Part shown: positions 47,204 through 58,434 of the stretch, one piece after another
How positions within the stretch are numbered: the stretch's first letter is position 1
Layout of the letters: each line of letters begins with the position of its first letter
Assembly: GCA_050084515.1 (NCBI GenBank)
Contig: CM114275.1
Span: 8,184,001-8,248,000, forward strand
Length of the DNA stretch: 64,000 nucleotides
Origin: Blasia pusilla
Lineage: Eukaryota > Marchantiophyta > Marchantiopsida > Blasiales
Reading direction: 5' to 3'
The notes under the pieces: generated by a model
Databases searched by the model: none
What the model was told of the DNA's origin: nothing
What the model saw: only the letters and a program-made list of their open reading frames with translations
Translations under genes and position numbers: made by a program

Positions 47204-48430
47204 TTGGAAGAACGGGGTAGTGCGAGCAGTAGTAGTGGTGTGACACGAAGTGGAGTGAGATACCGGGGGGTTACCAGTGAGGAGCTACCTCGACATCCAT
47301 CCGTGGCTAGATCGTCATCACTAAACACTAAGTCTGGTGACGAGATCGCAGACAGAGACAGTAGTACTTGGCAGGAGGTGGACGACATGGGCCATCGGGG
47401 CATGCGTCGTTTCTCGGGTGCAGTGGGCACCATCGACTTAGATGATTTTATCCAAGAGTTTTACACGTGGTGCGACTTCCACGAGATACGGACCCTGACA
47501 CCGTTCAACCCTTTCATGGCATGGAAGGGGTTGTTCCAGCACTTGGAGGGTCCTTCGATGGATGACTACATGGAGTTTCAATCACTATAATCTGTAGAGA
47601 TCGATGCCTGGAGGATGTATTGGGCTCCAGGGTATGTGTCCACTAGTGGTCGCGAGGCATATGATGGGATTGTGAGAGGAGAGAGACCCACACCATCAGC
47701 CCAGAGACTAGATGGAGAGGAGGGCAGTGAGACAGACGATGTGGCAGAGACCTTTGGTGGTAGAGGGCCACCCAGCTTCAGCCCCAAAGTGGAGTTCTTC
47801 TGACAATTGGGGAAGAGCTACTAGGGCGTACGCATCGACAAGCTGAAGAGTCTACATGATTTTCAGCGAAAATCGGGTGAGAGTCTAAGAGAGGCATTCA
47901 CACGCATGAGGAGGCTGATCATTGCTATGCATGGAGTGACTGAGGCGCAGTCAGTCCAGTATTGGTACGGGGTTATGGACCGAGAACTACGGAGGAGAGT
48001 CCGAGATGCGGTGCTAATTCACACAGCGAAGCCCACATTGAAGGTGATCTTTGAGTTGTCTGAGCGTATTAAGCTCAACATGAGTGAGGAGCAGGTAGTG
48101 ACCGATGGATTTTTCTTGAGAGTCGATGGTGACCCCACAGGTGCCACAACGAGCACCAGCACCATAGGAGCGGGCGAGTGTGCCTAGAGAGCAGGGCGGG
48201 TACCGTGAGCCTATGAGGCAACGACCCGTACCTACATATGTTGCCTAGCAGGGACCGATGTGGTCTTGTTGGACGTGTGGAGGGGCCCATAGGCAGAGAG
48301 ACTGCCCACAGCATGGGAGAGGACCACTAGCGCCTCCGATTGCTCAAGAGCCACAGAGGATGGCCCCACCACAGCACTAGTGTGACTATTGCCGCAGATA
48401 TGGTCACAATAGGGATAGATGTTTTGACCT
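47204..48430 (+). pseudogene. retroelement gag, broken
   Basis: A disrupted gag: an N-terminal part (47204-47590), a further piece (47600-47803) and the retrotransposon gag core (47845-48187, including SLREAFTRMRRLIIAMHGV and SVQYWYGVMDRELRRRV). Two zinc knuckles follow in one frame: CX2CX3HX4C at 48267-48305 and CX2CX4HX4C (CDYCRRYGHNRDRC) at 48381-48422. Gag forms the particle and binds element RNA. Several stops, mostly TAG, interrupt it. Confidence 0.75.
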
Positions 48431-49055
48431 TCGCCGAGGGGCACGTCCAGAGGTAGGGCGAGGGCCTGGGGGCGGTCCTCTTGGAGGAGGTCGGGGAGTT
48501 CTTCCTGGACGTGGTGGTAGAGGACCACCACCAGCCAGAGGAGATGGAGCAGGAGTACTAGAGCTGGCACTTCTCTCACGCATCGATCAATTGGAGCAGA
48601 GGATTTCTGCAATGACGATGATGCAGCTTAGGGAAGGCACGGAGCTGCGAGCAGCTAGTGTGACTCCAGCTTCTACCTCTTACCCTGACCCGGGTGAGGA
48701 TCTTGCCAGTATGGGGTTTATGTGTAGTGCAGCCCAAGTTGAGGCAATTGCAGTGGTGACTCGGGGTGCTGCGAGAGGCACCGAGCCACCGAGAGGTGGA
48801 GTTGAGATTGATCCACCAGAGGGGACCGATGGGCTGCAGGCCAGGGTTCCATAGTCATTCACATTGTCGGAGGCACTACACACACCATCGATGGTGCCTC
48901 GACGACCAGCGGTGCCTACAGCTTAGACACCTACGTTGACGTCACAAGGAGTTGGAGTGACAACTCCTATGCCAGCTCAAGTGGATTCAGTGTCGACCAT
49001 AGTGTTGGAGGTGGCCACCAGAGTGAGTTAGACTCCACTATTTTCCGCCATAGAG

Positions 49056-49747
49056 TTGGCGACGTTGGGAGTTGGACCAGCTGAGGTGTTCCAGTTGACC
49101 GCCACGTTGTGTGAGCGTGGAGAGATGACTGCTTCTTGTTCAGAGGTAGTTGAAGAGGTGGTGGACTTGCCCTCCGAGCCGGTGCTCGGGATGTTCCCCA
49201 TAGAGTCATGGCATGCGGCGGTGGCGAAGTTGGTAGATATGCCAACTCGACCGGCCATGGAGCGAGCAGTGGTGACACCTGTATTAGTGTTATTGGATAA
49301 CCAAGCTGGAGTATTTCACTTGGTTAGTTTGACGGGGACAGTATACCACCTGCAGCGCGTTCTACTTGATTTGGGAGCGCAACCCTTGATGTTAGGGAAG
49401 GCGGTGTGTTTAGCGTTGGGGTACGGCAGGCCGACATTGAGCCTTGTCCCTTCCAGATACAGACCTCGATTGGGGGCGTGTCATCCACGCAATATATGAC
49501 TCGACAGGAGAGAGTTGTCAGAGTCCAGCCAGAGCATGAGACGGATAGTGCTATGGTGGGCACACATGCGATTATGACACCAGCTGAGTCGTACGATGTG
49601 TTGGTGGGGAGTACACTGTTATATCCCCTAGGATTCATCCTTGACTTCTGGGAGGAGACCGTTGCTTATCGGCCAGAGTGGCGGTCAGGTGACGGCCGGA
49701 TAAGTCAATTACCCGTGCAGTTTGCGGGACAAGGTGGTCGATCATGA
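49056..49747 (+). pseudogene. retroelement aspartic protease region
   Basis: LLDLGAQPLMLGKAV is the retropepsin active-site stretch, with the catalytic aspartate codon at 49368-49370. DLGA stands where DSGA or DTGA is usual. The continuation lies in the overlapping frame 49406-49747 (SYDVLVGSTLLYPLGFILDF matches the second half of the fold), so a frameshift separates the two halves. The enzyme would cut the element polyprotein. Confidence 0.65.
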
Positions 49748-50068
49748 GGCGAGTCTGTGACCACGTTGGCGGCTTTCACAGGTAGTGTTAGCTGGCCAGG
49801 AGAGTTGTTGGAGGGGAACGCACATACGGAGGATGTCCCAGTAGCAGATAGTCCCACGAAGAGATAGGCCATGGCGGGTGTCTCTTACCATGTTGGCGAG
49901 ACCTCTTCACCATTGTGGGGTACGACTCAAGAGCTACATAGGAGTGCCGATGACCTCGTGAGGCAAGCGTGGAGTCATGCTTTTATCTCGGAGTAGCGAG
50001 AGTCACGTGGCGATCGGGCTCTTGGAGTGGAGACGTTGACCCCACTCGATATCACACTCCTTGTGTGG

Positions 50069-51247
50069 TAGTGCCTAGAGGAGGGTGTTAGGGTGTTAGA
50101 TCTCTTCAGAGGGATAAGCACCGGATTGGCGGCAGTATTGCAAGAGGGTATACGGGTGCATCAGTACCTTTATGTGGAGAGAGATGAAACCGCACGGTGA
50201 GTATCATTACGTCACCTAGCGAGATTGGTCCAGGGGTATCCTGAGTTGTTGCCGGTATCTATAGTACGGGGATATCAACATACACTACCCGCCGACATCT
50301 CTTTGGTGGGGGCGCAGGATCTGGATAGAGTTGGCACTATTCATTTGGTGATTGTTGGATGGCCTTGTAAGGGTCATTCATCACCTGGCCAAGGATTTGG
50401 ATTGCAGGATCCGAGGTCAGGGATGTTTTGGGAGATGCTGCGAGTAGTACGACACTTGCAGGAGAGTCAAACATGTTCTCCAACGTACATCTTGGAGAAC
50501 GTGCCGTTGTTGGGAGACACTCGTGCATGTGTGATGACAAATGTGCATCAGGTGAGGTCCTGGTTGGGACCTGTTATGTTATTAGATGCGGCGAGAGTTG
50601 GATCACGTGCCCATCGTCCACGACTGTGGTGGACGAACCTGATACCATCAGAGGTACTGAGTCGAGCATACGATGGAGTCCAAAGAGCACCATTTCTCAG
50701 AGTGGATGCTATTTTGGGCTCACGGCGTCGATCTCAAGTGGTGACACGGGATGCTAGACCACCGTTGGCCATGGCCAATAGGGTGGGGGAGTTGAGGGCA
50801 GCCTTACCTACGTTGGTAAGCTTCCCACCATCCCATGCCTTTGGTCAGGGAGAGCCAGGCATGATTTGGGATGAGGTGACCGGAGCATTGGAGGAGCCTA
50901 CAGCAAATGAGCGCGAGCGCACCATGGGGTTTGCTACCTGTACTATTGCGGTGCCACGGATGACTCAGGCATCCCAGAGACAAGTGTTGGGGCAGGCGAT
51001 GGACCTCAACTGTCTCACATGGATAGTCAACCTAGGTATGGCTGAGCAGAGACGGATGCGAGTGTCATCCATGCCGTCACGTCCACGAGTTGGACCATTG
51101 CCTCATGTGGTCTGTCATGAGACATTGGGAGGGGCGAGGCGAGGAGAGATAGGCACCCATGGACTTCCTGGGACGTTGTTTGAGCAGAGAGTGCGAAGGC
51201 GGCTAGAGTATCACATTTTCATTTTTCAGATGTGGAGCATGGTGTAG
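50069..51247 (+). pseudogene. DNMT3-type C5 cytosine methyltransferase domain in the retroelement
   Basis: Motifs in linear order: I, VLDLFRGISTGLAAV (from 50090, S-adenosylmethionine binding); II, YVERDETAR; IV, GWPCKGHSSPGQGFG with the catalytic cysteine codon at 50366-50368; VI, YILENVPLLGD; VIII, AHRPRLWWTNL; IX/X, ERERTMGF then QRQVLGQAMDLN. This order is that of DNMT3 and DNMT1; plant DRM enzymes are circularly permuted. The sequence is closest in feel to DNMT3. It would transfer methyl groups to cytosine in DNA. One in-frame TGA at 50198 splits motif II from the remainder, and a TAG at 50069 sits upstream. From 50201 to 51244 the frame is open and all key residues are intact. It lies between protease and reverse transcriptase. 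Confidence 0.88.
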
Positions 51248-51339
51248 GAGGTCAGAGTGGAGTGGCTGTTACGGAGGTGGCTAGGGTTGCTACATAGCAA
51301 CCAAAGTCAGAGGTTACGTCCTCTCCGAGTGAGGTCACG

Positions 51340-52327
51340 ATGGAGACTTGGGAGCCTGTGATAGGTCTCAAGTTGATAGGAGGAGAGCGACGGCGAGTTC
51401 ATAGGTTTTTGAGAGGGCATGTCAATTGTTTTGCCTTCAGTATGAGAGACTTGGGTACGCTGAAGGGTCCCGGGATACTGATTGAGTTGGCTAGTGATAC
51501 GCCGATCTTTCGTCCACCCTACAGGTATTCTGATATGGAGCGAGCCTTGATTGAGGTGAGTCAGGACTTGTTGGAGGCAGGACTTGTGGAGTTATCACAT
51601 GAGGAGTATGCATCTGCCACAGTCATGCCGGCGAAGAAGGATATGTATGGCAATTAGATGGATAGGCAGATGTGTGGAGATTACCGTCCTATCAACCGAC
51701 AGACGAGATCAGATCGGTATGCCATGCCTACTCCTGAGGAGATCTTTGATGCGGTAGGGCATGCAAAGATCTTCAGTACTTTAGATCTCCATGCTGGCTA
51801 TCATCAGCTTCCTATTAGGTTGGAGGACAGGGAGAAGACAACATTCTGAGGGATAGATCGGTTCGGGAGAGATTGCTTGTATCAGTGGCGGTTCTTACCA
51901 TTTGGGTTGAAGAACGCGCATGAAGAGTTTCAGAGAGTGATCGATAGGATTCTGGCTGGCTTGGATTTTGTCTGATGTTACATAGATGATATTCTTATCT
52001 TCAGTTCCACGGTTGAGGAGCATGAGCGACACTTGGAGGAGGTGTTTCGGCGATTGTAGTTACATACATGGACTGAAGTTACATCTAGGCAAGTGCAAAT
52101 TCTTTCAGGAGCAGATTGAGTACTTGGGACACACCATATACCCGAGTGGGTTAGGCGTTCAGCAGACAAAGGTAGAGGCTATTGCGCAGATTCCATGCCC
52201 TACAGATGTGAGTCGAGTCCGAGCATTTCTTGGACTCGCGAACTTCTATCAACGGTATGTCAAGGGTTTTAGTGCAATCGCAAAGTCTTTGACCTTGTTG
52301 ACGAGACTTGATCAGGTTTGGTTGTAG
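51340..52327 (+). pseudogene. retroelement reverse transcriptase
   Basis: Ty3/gypsy RT: MCGDYRPINRQT, FSTLDLHAGYHQLPI, QWRFLPFGLKNA and the catalytic YIDD box at 51979-51990, then KCKFFQEQIEYLGH and RVRAFLGLANFYQRYV. Stops at 51655, 51847 and 51973 and a frameshift near 52055 break the frame. It copies element RNA into DNA. Confidence 0.93.
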
Positions 52328-52852
52328 GGAGATGATCTAGAGCGAGCATTTCATGAGCTCAAGGACAAGTTGATGTCCTCACCCATTTTACAGAGACCGG
52401 TTAGGGGTCGCCCATTGCAGTTACATACGGATTGGAGCATGTTGGGTCTAGGAGCAGTGCTTACTTAGAGGGATGACGAGGAGAGGGAGTTCGTTGTGGC
52501 TTACGCGAGCCGATCGAACAACATTGCAGAGGCGAAGTACAGCTCCTATGAGGGAGAGTGCTTGGCTGGAGTGTGGGCGGTGGCATATTTCATGTGCTAT
52601 TTATTTGGCAACCCTTTCACACTTATCATTGATCATCAGCCGTTGAGGTGGTTGATGGAGTCCAACAAGCTTACAGAAAAGCCTGCCAGGTGGGCTCTAT
52701 TACTACATGAGTATGAGTTCGAGGTGGTTCATAGACCAGGTTGGCTGAACCAGGATGCGGATGGGTTGATTCGTAACCCATGTCCGAGTCAGAGAGACGA
52801 CACAGGAGCTCGATGGCACGGAGAGAGTGATGAGGAGATGGAGCCCGGTTGA
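52328..52852 (+). pseudogene. retroelement RNase H domain
   Basis: Typical gypsy RNase H: YASRSNNIAEAKYSSYEGEC, FTLIIDHQPLRWLM and VVHRPGWLNQDADGL, with the acidic residues E and D visible. The start of the domain (from about 52400) lies in a piece interrupted by a TAG near 52466. It degrades RNA in the RNA-DNA hybrid. Confidence 0.88.
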
Positions 52853-52876
52853 CATGCATCTGCCTATCTTTGTTGG

Positions 52877-54276
52877 TTGACTATGGCAGGTAAGCCACAG
52901 GTGATGACTCCAATGGTGGGGTTGGATGATGAGTCTTTTGATCCGAAGGTTAGTGAGGAGGCGACAGGTGGTCGTGATATCCATGAAGACGTGGAGGTTG
53001 TGGAGTTCTTGCGCACTGACGTCATAGCAAGTACAGTGAGTGCTAGGGAGCGGGATCGGATCCTACAGAGAGCCAGGACGTTCAGGTGGGAGGGGACTCA
53101 CATTTTGCGGGTATGGGGAGATGGTAGGATACGAGTAGTACCTCATCCTTCCCAGCGAGCACGTGTAGTGCGACATGCCCATGAGGAGTTGGGACATTTT
53201 GGAGTAAAGCGTACTTACAACTTACTCCAGGTTCAGTATTGGTGGCACGGCATGCATCTTTGGGGGCTGTGATTTGTGGCAGATGTATGGTATGTGACAG
53301 AGTGGGAGTATCCTTCAATGCTCCCACTCCACAGTTACATCCTTTGCCGATTATGGATTTAGGTTATCGGTGGAGTTTAGACTTTGCGGGACCTTTGCCA
53401 TTGACGGGGCGTCATCATGGGTACGTGTTGGTCATGGTGGAGCATTTCTCCAAGTGGATAGAGTTGGTGGCACTACCAGACAAGGCGAGCGAGGGAATAG
53501 CTTATGCGTTTCTAGATCGTGTGCTTAGTCACTTTGGTGCACCGGCGGAGGTGTTGATTGACCAAGGTACGGAGTTCAGGGGAGAGTCTTAGGCCTTGTA
53601 TGATCAGGCGCTGATAGATCACCGTACCACGTCCAGAGATCATCCTGAGGCGGGTGGGTTGGCGGAGAGAGTGGTACAGACGGTGAAGAGAGGATTGCGC
53701 AAGTATGCCTTGCAGCGGGGACAGTTGAGGGAGTGGGACCTACAGTTTCCATGGTTGGCTATGGGTTATCGCTTTAGTCGGCAGGCATCCTTGGCGTCAT
53801 TTTCACCATACTTTTTGCTCTTTGGGAGAGAGCCTGATTTACCTGCAGCGATTCGACGTGACATGGCCAAGGTGTTAGATCTTGATGATCGAGATGTTTG
53901 GGTACAAGCATGTTCTCAGAGGGCAGAGGTTTTTCGTAGAGTTATGCCTATGGCCTTTGAGAACTTAGCTATTGCCCAACATAGAGATACATTGAGGTAC
54001 GCGACCATTCGTGGAGGAGGTTATCGTCTAGGGATTAGGAGGTTTAATTCTGGAGATTACGTGTATTTACAACAGGCGACACCTATGACGCTAGATGTCA
54101 CTACACGGCACACGATCCTACGTGTGCGCGAGGTATTACCGACCGGAGTCCTCATGTTGGAGGGACGGGATGGTATGGTTTGGAAGGATCATGTGCGCAA
54201 TTATGCGTCATGTCATCTTCCGAACGTAGATGGGACGGTGAATCCGAGCTTGGCAGTGGTACCTGCAGGCTTGAGG
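52877..54276 (+). pseudogene. retroelement integrase
   Basis: The zinc-binding HHCC region is visible (HAHEELGHFGVKRTY, then CGRCMVCDR), with a frameshift near 53260. The DDE core follows: D in SLDFAGPLP, D in LIDQGTEFRG and E in GLAERVVQTVKRG. A stop at 53590 (TAG) interrupts it. The C-terminal part (FNSGDYVYLQQ onward) is a chromatin/DNA-binding tail. It inserts the element DNA into chromosomes. Confidence 0.9.
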
Positions 54277-54417
54277 TGTATGTTGTGCGGATCTACGAGG
54301 GGTGCAGCCACCATGTTGGTATGTGATGGTTGTTCTCAAGGGTGGCATATGTCATGTCTGACCTCCCCTCTTGATGTGGTTCCCACGGGACGATGGATGT
54401 GTCTGAGATGTGTATAG
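54277..54417 (+). pseudogene. PHD finger at the end of the integrase polyprotein
   Basis: Residues CMLC, VCDGC, WHMSC and CLRC give the C4HC3 pattern of a PHD finger, and the frame ends right after it with TAG. It is in the same frame as the integrase C-terminus. PHD fingers commonly read the histone H3 tail. Here it occupies the place where chromoviruses carry a chromodomain, so it may direct integration. The zinc ligands are all intact. Confidence 0.88.
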
Positions 54418-54464
54418 TGTAGTAGGTCATGTCAGAGAGATGTGATATTTTCTATCTGGAGTTG

Positions 54465-54632
54465 GGGGGATCCAACTGCTAGCCAGGGGGGCGGTTGTGT
54501 AATCTCCATGTATATGTATGAGTTGATTTTTGTACATGTGTGGATCGACCCGTGTGTGGGGAAGATCGGTGTTGTGTGGTGTAGATGTGACCAACAATGT
54601 ATGTTGTGTAGCGATATGTATGCGCACGACAT
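54465..54632 (+). repeat. polypurine-like tract and segment B (right end)
   Basis: GGAGTTGGGGGGA and CAGGGGGGCGG precede TTGTGTAATCTCC. Segment B then contains GTGTGGATCGACCCGTG and GAAGATCGGTGTTGTGTG and ends GCGCACGACAT. It matches B in the other copies but not segment A. Confidence 0.7.
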
Positions 54633-54637
54633 CTTTG
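54633..54637 (+). repeat. right target-site duplication CTTTG
   Basis: Matches CTTTG at 45495-45499; see the left copy. Confidence 0.6.
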
Positions 54638-54639
54638 AA

Positions 54640-57600
54640 GAGTATCAATATGTTTGTACTTGGAACTGCCATAAAGGGACTTTTCAATGCTTGAACTCCA
54701 TATGAAAACTTACCAACTTGCCACAATAGTAGGCTACGTCAAAGGCGTTGTTGTATTAACGCCCTTCCATGATTGGCACGTTGAGTGAGATGAGCCTCTA
54801 ATAAGACCTCTTCTTTAAGTAAATGCTCCTTGTGAAGGTTCTTCCAATCCTTGGACTTAAAGCATTAAATACACAAGGAGGCTATGTGATGACTTGTTAC
54901 ACCTTATCTTGGAGGGAGAACTAAAACTCATTGGGGGAAGAGTAATAAGAGATACCAAACATTGACACATGTGGGATCCCGAGCTAAAATTCTTAATGGG
55001 AAAAGCAATGCATGTTGGGTGATGGAACAAAGAGCAATATGAATATGTGTGTTGAGTCTAGGACCGTCGAGAATAGCTAAGTCTATGGCGCCCACACTAG
55101 CGCCGATCCAAAAAGTGAGTCATGATCGTATGTCCATAGAGGAAAGATCTTGGTATGACCCACCAAAATCAAAATCTAGACCAGGTTGTGGTGACACTAG
55201 GAAGGATGATGGAGCCAATCATTGGACTAATGCCGAGACATGCATAACTCTAATGACTAGCCTTAGGTGAGAAAGGGGCGTAACTACTCGATGGGACAAA
55301 GGCAAGGCAAGCAAGGGTTGAGACCTTGGAGCCAAACACCAAGTTAAGGGTGAGAAGCAAGTGTGATTAGCTAAGATGGGTGAGACGCCATGAGACTTGT
55401 CCCCAAACGCAAAGGGCGGCAATACAACCATAAGCCACTAGATGGGGAGTCAAGATGGGCGCTGGTCATGAGACACATGAAACGCGGATCCAAGCTCCAA
55501 GATGTGTTTGAGGAGCCGAGAGTTGCATAATCTACAAAAAGCCTCTACTAAACCATCTTGATGGATAATTGGTCAAACGTCAATTTACGGTTTGTAAGCC
55601 ATGTTTGGCTTGAAGTACAAAATCAAGGGTCCGAGGAAGATAATGGGGAAGGTGGGGTTCCCTTGGAGAACCTTAAGTACCCATAGGGGGGAAACATTCT
55701 CCCTCTTAGCCCGATCAAGCCCATGAACCAAGTTTCAAGTTTGAGTTAGAGCACGCACCTTGAGGAATTAACCGACACACTCTAGTTTAGGAGAGCAACT
55801 TGGGGAGATTGGTCAAGGCTTGGGGAAGAGTCATTCTATGAAGACTTAATTCAATTGGTGCTTGGCTCCTTCTCGGATACCTATGAAATACGCATCCGGT
55901 TGATTTTTAGGACTCAATTTAAGTCTTCCGCTTGCAAAGCTCAAGGTCGAGAATGCTTTGGGGTGAAGCTAGATGAAGTAACAGACATACTTTGCGACCT
56001 GACCTTAAATGTCGAGAGCTAACAAACGCTCATTCAAGTTCTAAGGTAGGTTGTACCCTTATTGGAGTCTAACTCTTATTAGACTTGAGGTTTTCTTAAA
56101 ATTCCATCATGCATTTGGTGTTGCTTTTAAGGGCCACAATCATCATTATTTGAGATGCTCATTAAGGGTTGTGCCTCACTTCTGTAATATATGTCTTGTT
56201 TAAGAGACTTCAAGGTGTTTCCATCATAGTGTGAGTTGACTAGAGTTTTGACGCTACACGTTGGAGCACATTTTCTTATGACGATCTAACATCAAGATTT
56301 TATCTCTAAGAATTTACACAAGATAAATGTTTTTCTTTGAGGCCAGAAACTTTTGACAACCATTGAGCTAGTTTGGGTTCATGTGCGATTTTGAGAGCAG
56401 ATGCATGGCATATTACAAAGGATCTTATTCTTCTATTGTTTTTCTTCCATGAAATAAAAGAATGACAATTTAGTGGTTACACCTTGAACTTCCTCATCCT
56501 TCTCTTTACGGGGCCCCATTTTTTCCTTCTCTATCTAGGCTATCAAGGTGCCCTCCACACATGTTCACTGATTACTTTCTCTCCCATCCCTCTCAGAGGG
56601 CCACAGACTGGTTTATGTGTGCCTAGTTGTGTATCCAAGGAGCTTATTCATGCAAAAGGTACGTATAGAGATTCTTTGAAATGCACATGGAGGAAAATGA
56701 AGAATGACCCATGTTGTGATCATAAAGGCAATAATATAAATGGCTCATACTTGAGGGTGCACTCTTTGGCAAGATCAACCATATATTCTACCTTCAACAA
56801 CATAAGCAACATCTCGTTAATGACTTGATCTCGTTATATCTTGAGATGACTATCATCTTTTGGATGATCTAATGGTTGTTGATCTTATATGTTATAACTT
56901 GGTTTTTTGAGTGTAGACTCAAAAAGTTTCGTGGGAGTTATAGCTCTAAGAATCAATTTAAGAGTTAAGGTATGCAACAAGACATACAAACAATGGCTCT
57001 ATCCCTTTTGTAGTGAGGCATTTTTGGGCACTCACTTGTATCTTTTGACACTTTCCTCAAAATAAATGCTCATGATTCCCTCAAGAAATGTCAACTTGCC
57101 TCTTCTCATAAGTCACCTCCATGTGTTATCACTACTTATTATCTATGACGTGTTTTAATGGAGTTGCGGTGTACATAGGTTTTGACATTGATACAAAGAT
57201 ATGAAATGTTCGGCGACCGTTCGTCTTGCCGGCCGTTCATATCTAAACAACCATTGGTGTTTGTGTTGGATTTGTTTCACGCAACTCATCTCGTAACTGA
57301 TTGAATTGTTTTGATTTTACTATTTTCATTTGACTTGATGCCATTTATTTTTGTTTTTTAAGCTCCTCTTGGGTTGTTTTTTTCCTTGTCCTATGTTTAA
57401 ATTTCTTTAAATGAAAATATTTACATGTGGAGATTTTTTTCCCACTTGTCTTAATTAGGATTCAGAATATATCATAACATAATGCGAAATTTGACAAATA
57501 AATTTATAATATATTTGACTTATTTAGTACCAAGCGACTCTTTCATGGAAGAATAATACAATTATTTAATTGCTACAAATATCCAGCATTTTATAAAAGA

Positions 57601-57640
57601 GTAAAACAATAGAAATTTTTTCCAAAACTATGTGAGCGTG
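54640..57640. other. gene-free AT-rich stretch
   Basis: No frame with a recognisable domain, no RNA gene and no paired terminal repeats were found. It may be old repeat sequence. Confidence 0.35.
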
Positions 57641-58434
57641 CAATTTGCTTCAGTGACGACCGTACAGGACAACTCTTTTGCACCAACGTACGGCCAGATA
57701 TGAGCCGTCCATCGCTCATTCAACGGCCCCAAGCAACAGATTCGAGGAATCTTCGATGGAGTGACATTGTCTCTATGCTTCGCGCGAATCTCGGCGAGTC
57801 CCCGATGTTCTAGTACAGAAAACAGGGTAAGCATTATCCCAAAGCCGACATCCTTGTAGAGAGAGACTGAAGCCTCCTCGCTTCACACCACACTATTTAT
57901 GTTCTTGTACGGGACTTCCATAAGGCTTTCCTAAAATGTAAGTTCTTGTACAGACATGGAGAGACGGGACGCGGGCCAAGTGCGGGGCCCTTTACGAACA
58001 ATAATGTTCGTGTATCGAGACCTGGCTCCAGTCTCGATTTCCCTCTCCAGCTTGAGCGCATGACTCTCTTCTTGTGCGCAAGATGTTGCACAATTGTTTC
58101 TAGCATTTAGACATTAGGCCGATGGGATGCGGAGCAGCTTCGATCCCTTGAAAGTTTGAATCCGTGCTCGGGGTGCTACGAAGAAAGGTCAGGAGAGCAG
58201 TGGTCGACGGTGTGCGTTTAGATGTAATTTTTGGAGCGCTTGGTGCAGGAGTCTGGCGCTGCTGATCGGGATGAGGAGAGCAGAGGAGCGGTTGATTTAA
58301 AAGGAAAGATTTGGAGAAGACGTAGCGCATTTCGAACGTGAGGTTGCAGAAGGGGAGTTGGTAATTGGCTCGCGTTTTTTTCGTTTTTGTTTTTCCCTCT
58401 GGTACCTTCGGAGAGCGGCAGCCGTGGACGGGAG
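57640..58434 (+). promoter_or_regulatory. 5' flank of the EFG1 gene
   Basis: More GC-rich than the stretch to its left, with small inverted repeats such as ACGAACA/TGTTCGT near 57996-58013 and CGAGAC/GTCTCG near 58016-58036. It probably includes promoter and 5' UTR of the downstream gene. No core element was assigned. Confidence 0.35.

Larger units (their letters stand above)
45500..54632 (+). mobile_element. Ty3/gypsy-like retroelement carrying a DNMT3-type methyltransferase and a PHD finger
   Basis: A 9133-bp element bounded by CTTTG direct repeats. Order on the plus strand: segment A (promoter, hairpins; 45500-45975), leader, gag with two zinc knuckles (47.2-48.4 kb), aspartic protease (49.3 kb), C5 methyltransferase (50.07-51.25 kb), reverse transcriptase (51.3-52.3 kb), RNase H (52.4-52.8 kb), integrase (53.0-54.2 kb), PHD finger (54.28-54.41 kb), a G-rich polypurine-like tract near 54465-54492 and segment B (54493-54632). 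RT-RNaseH-integrase order identifies the Ty3/gypsy type. Frames are interrupted by stops and at least two frameshifts, so the copy is inactive. Left and right terminal segments differ in sequence, unlike a normal LTR pair. Fragments of the family occur at 25.6, 26.8-27.5, 31.9 and 33.3 kb. Confidence 0.9.
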
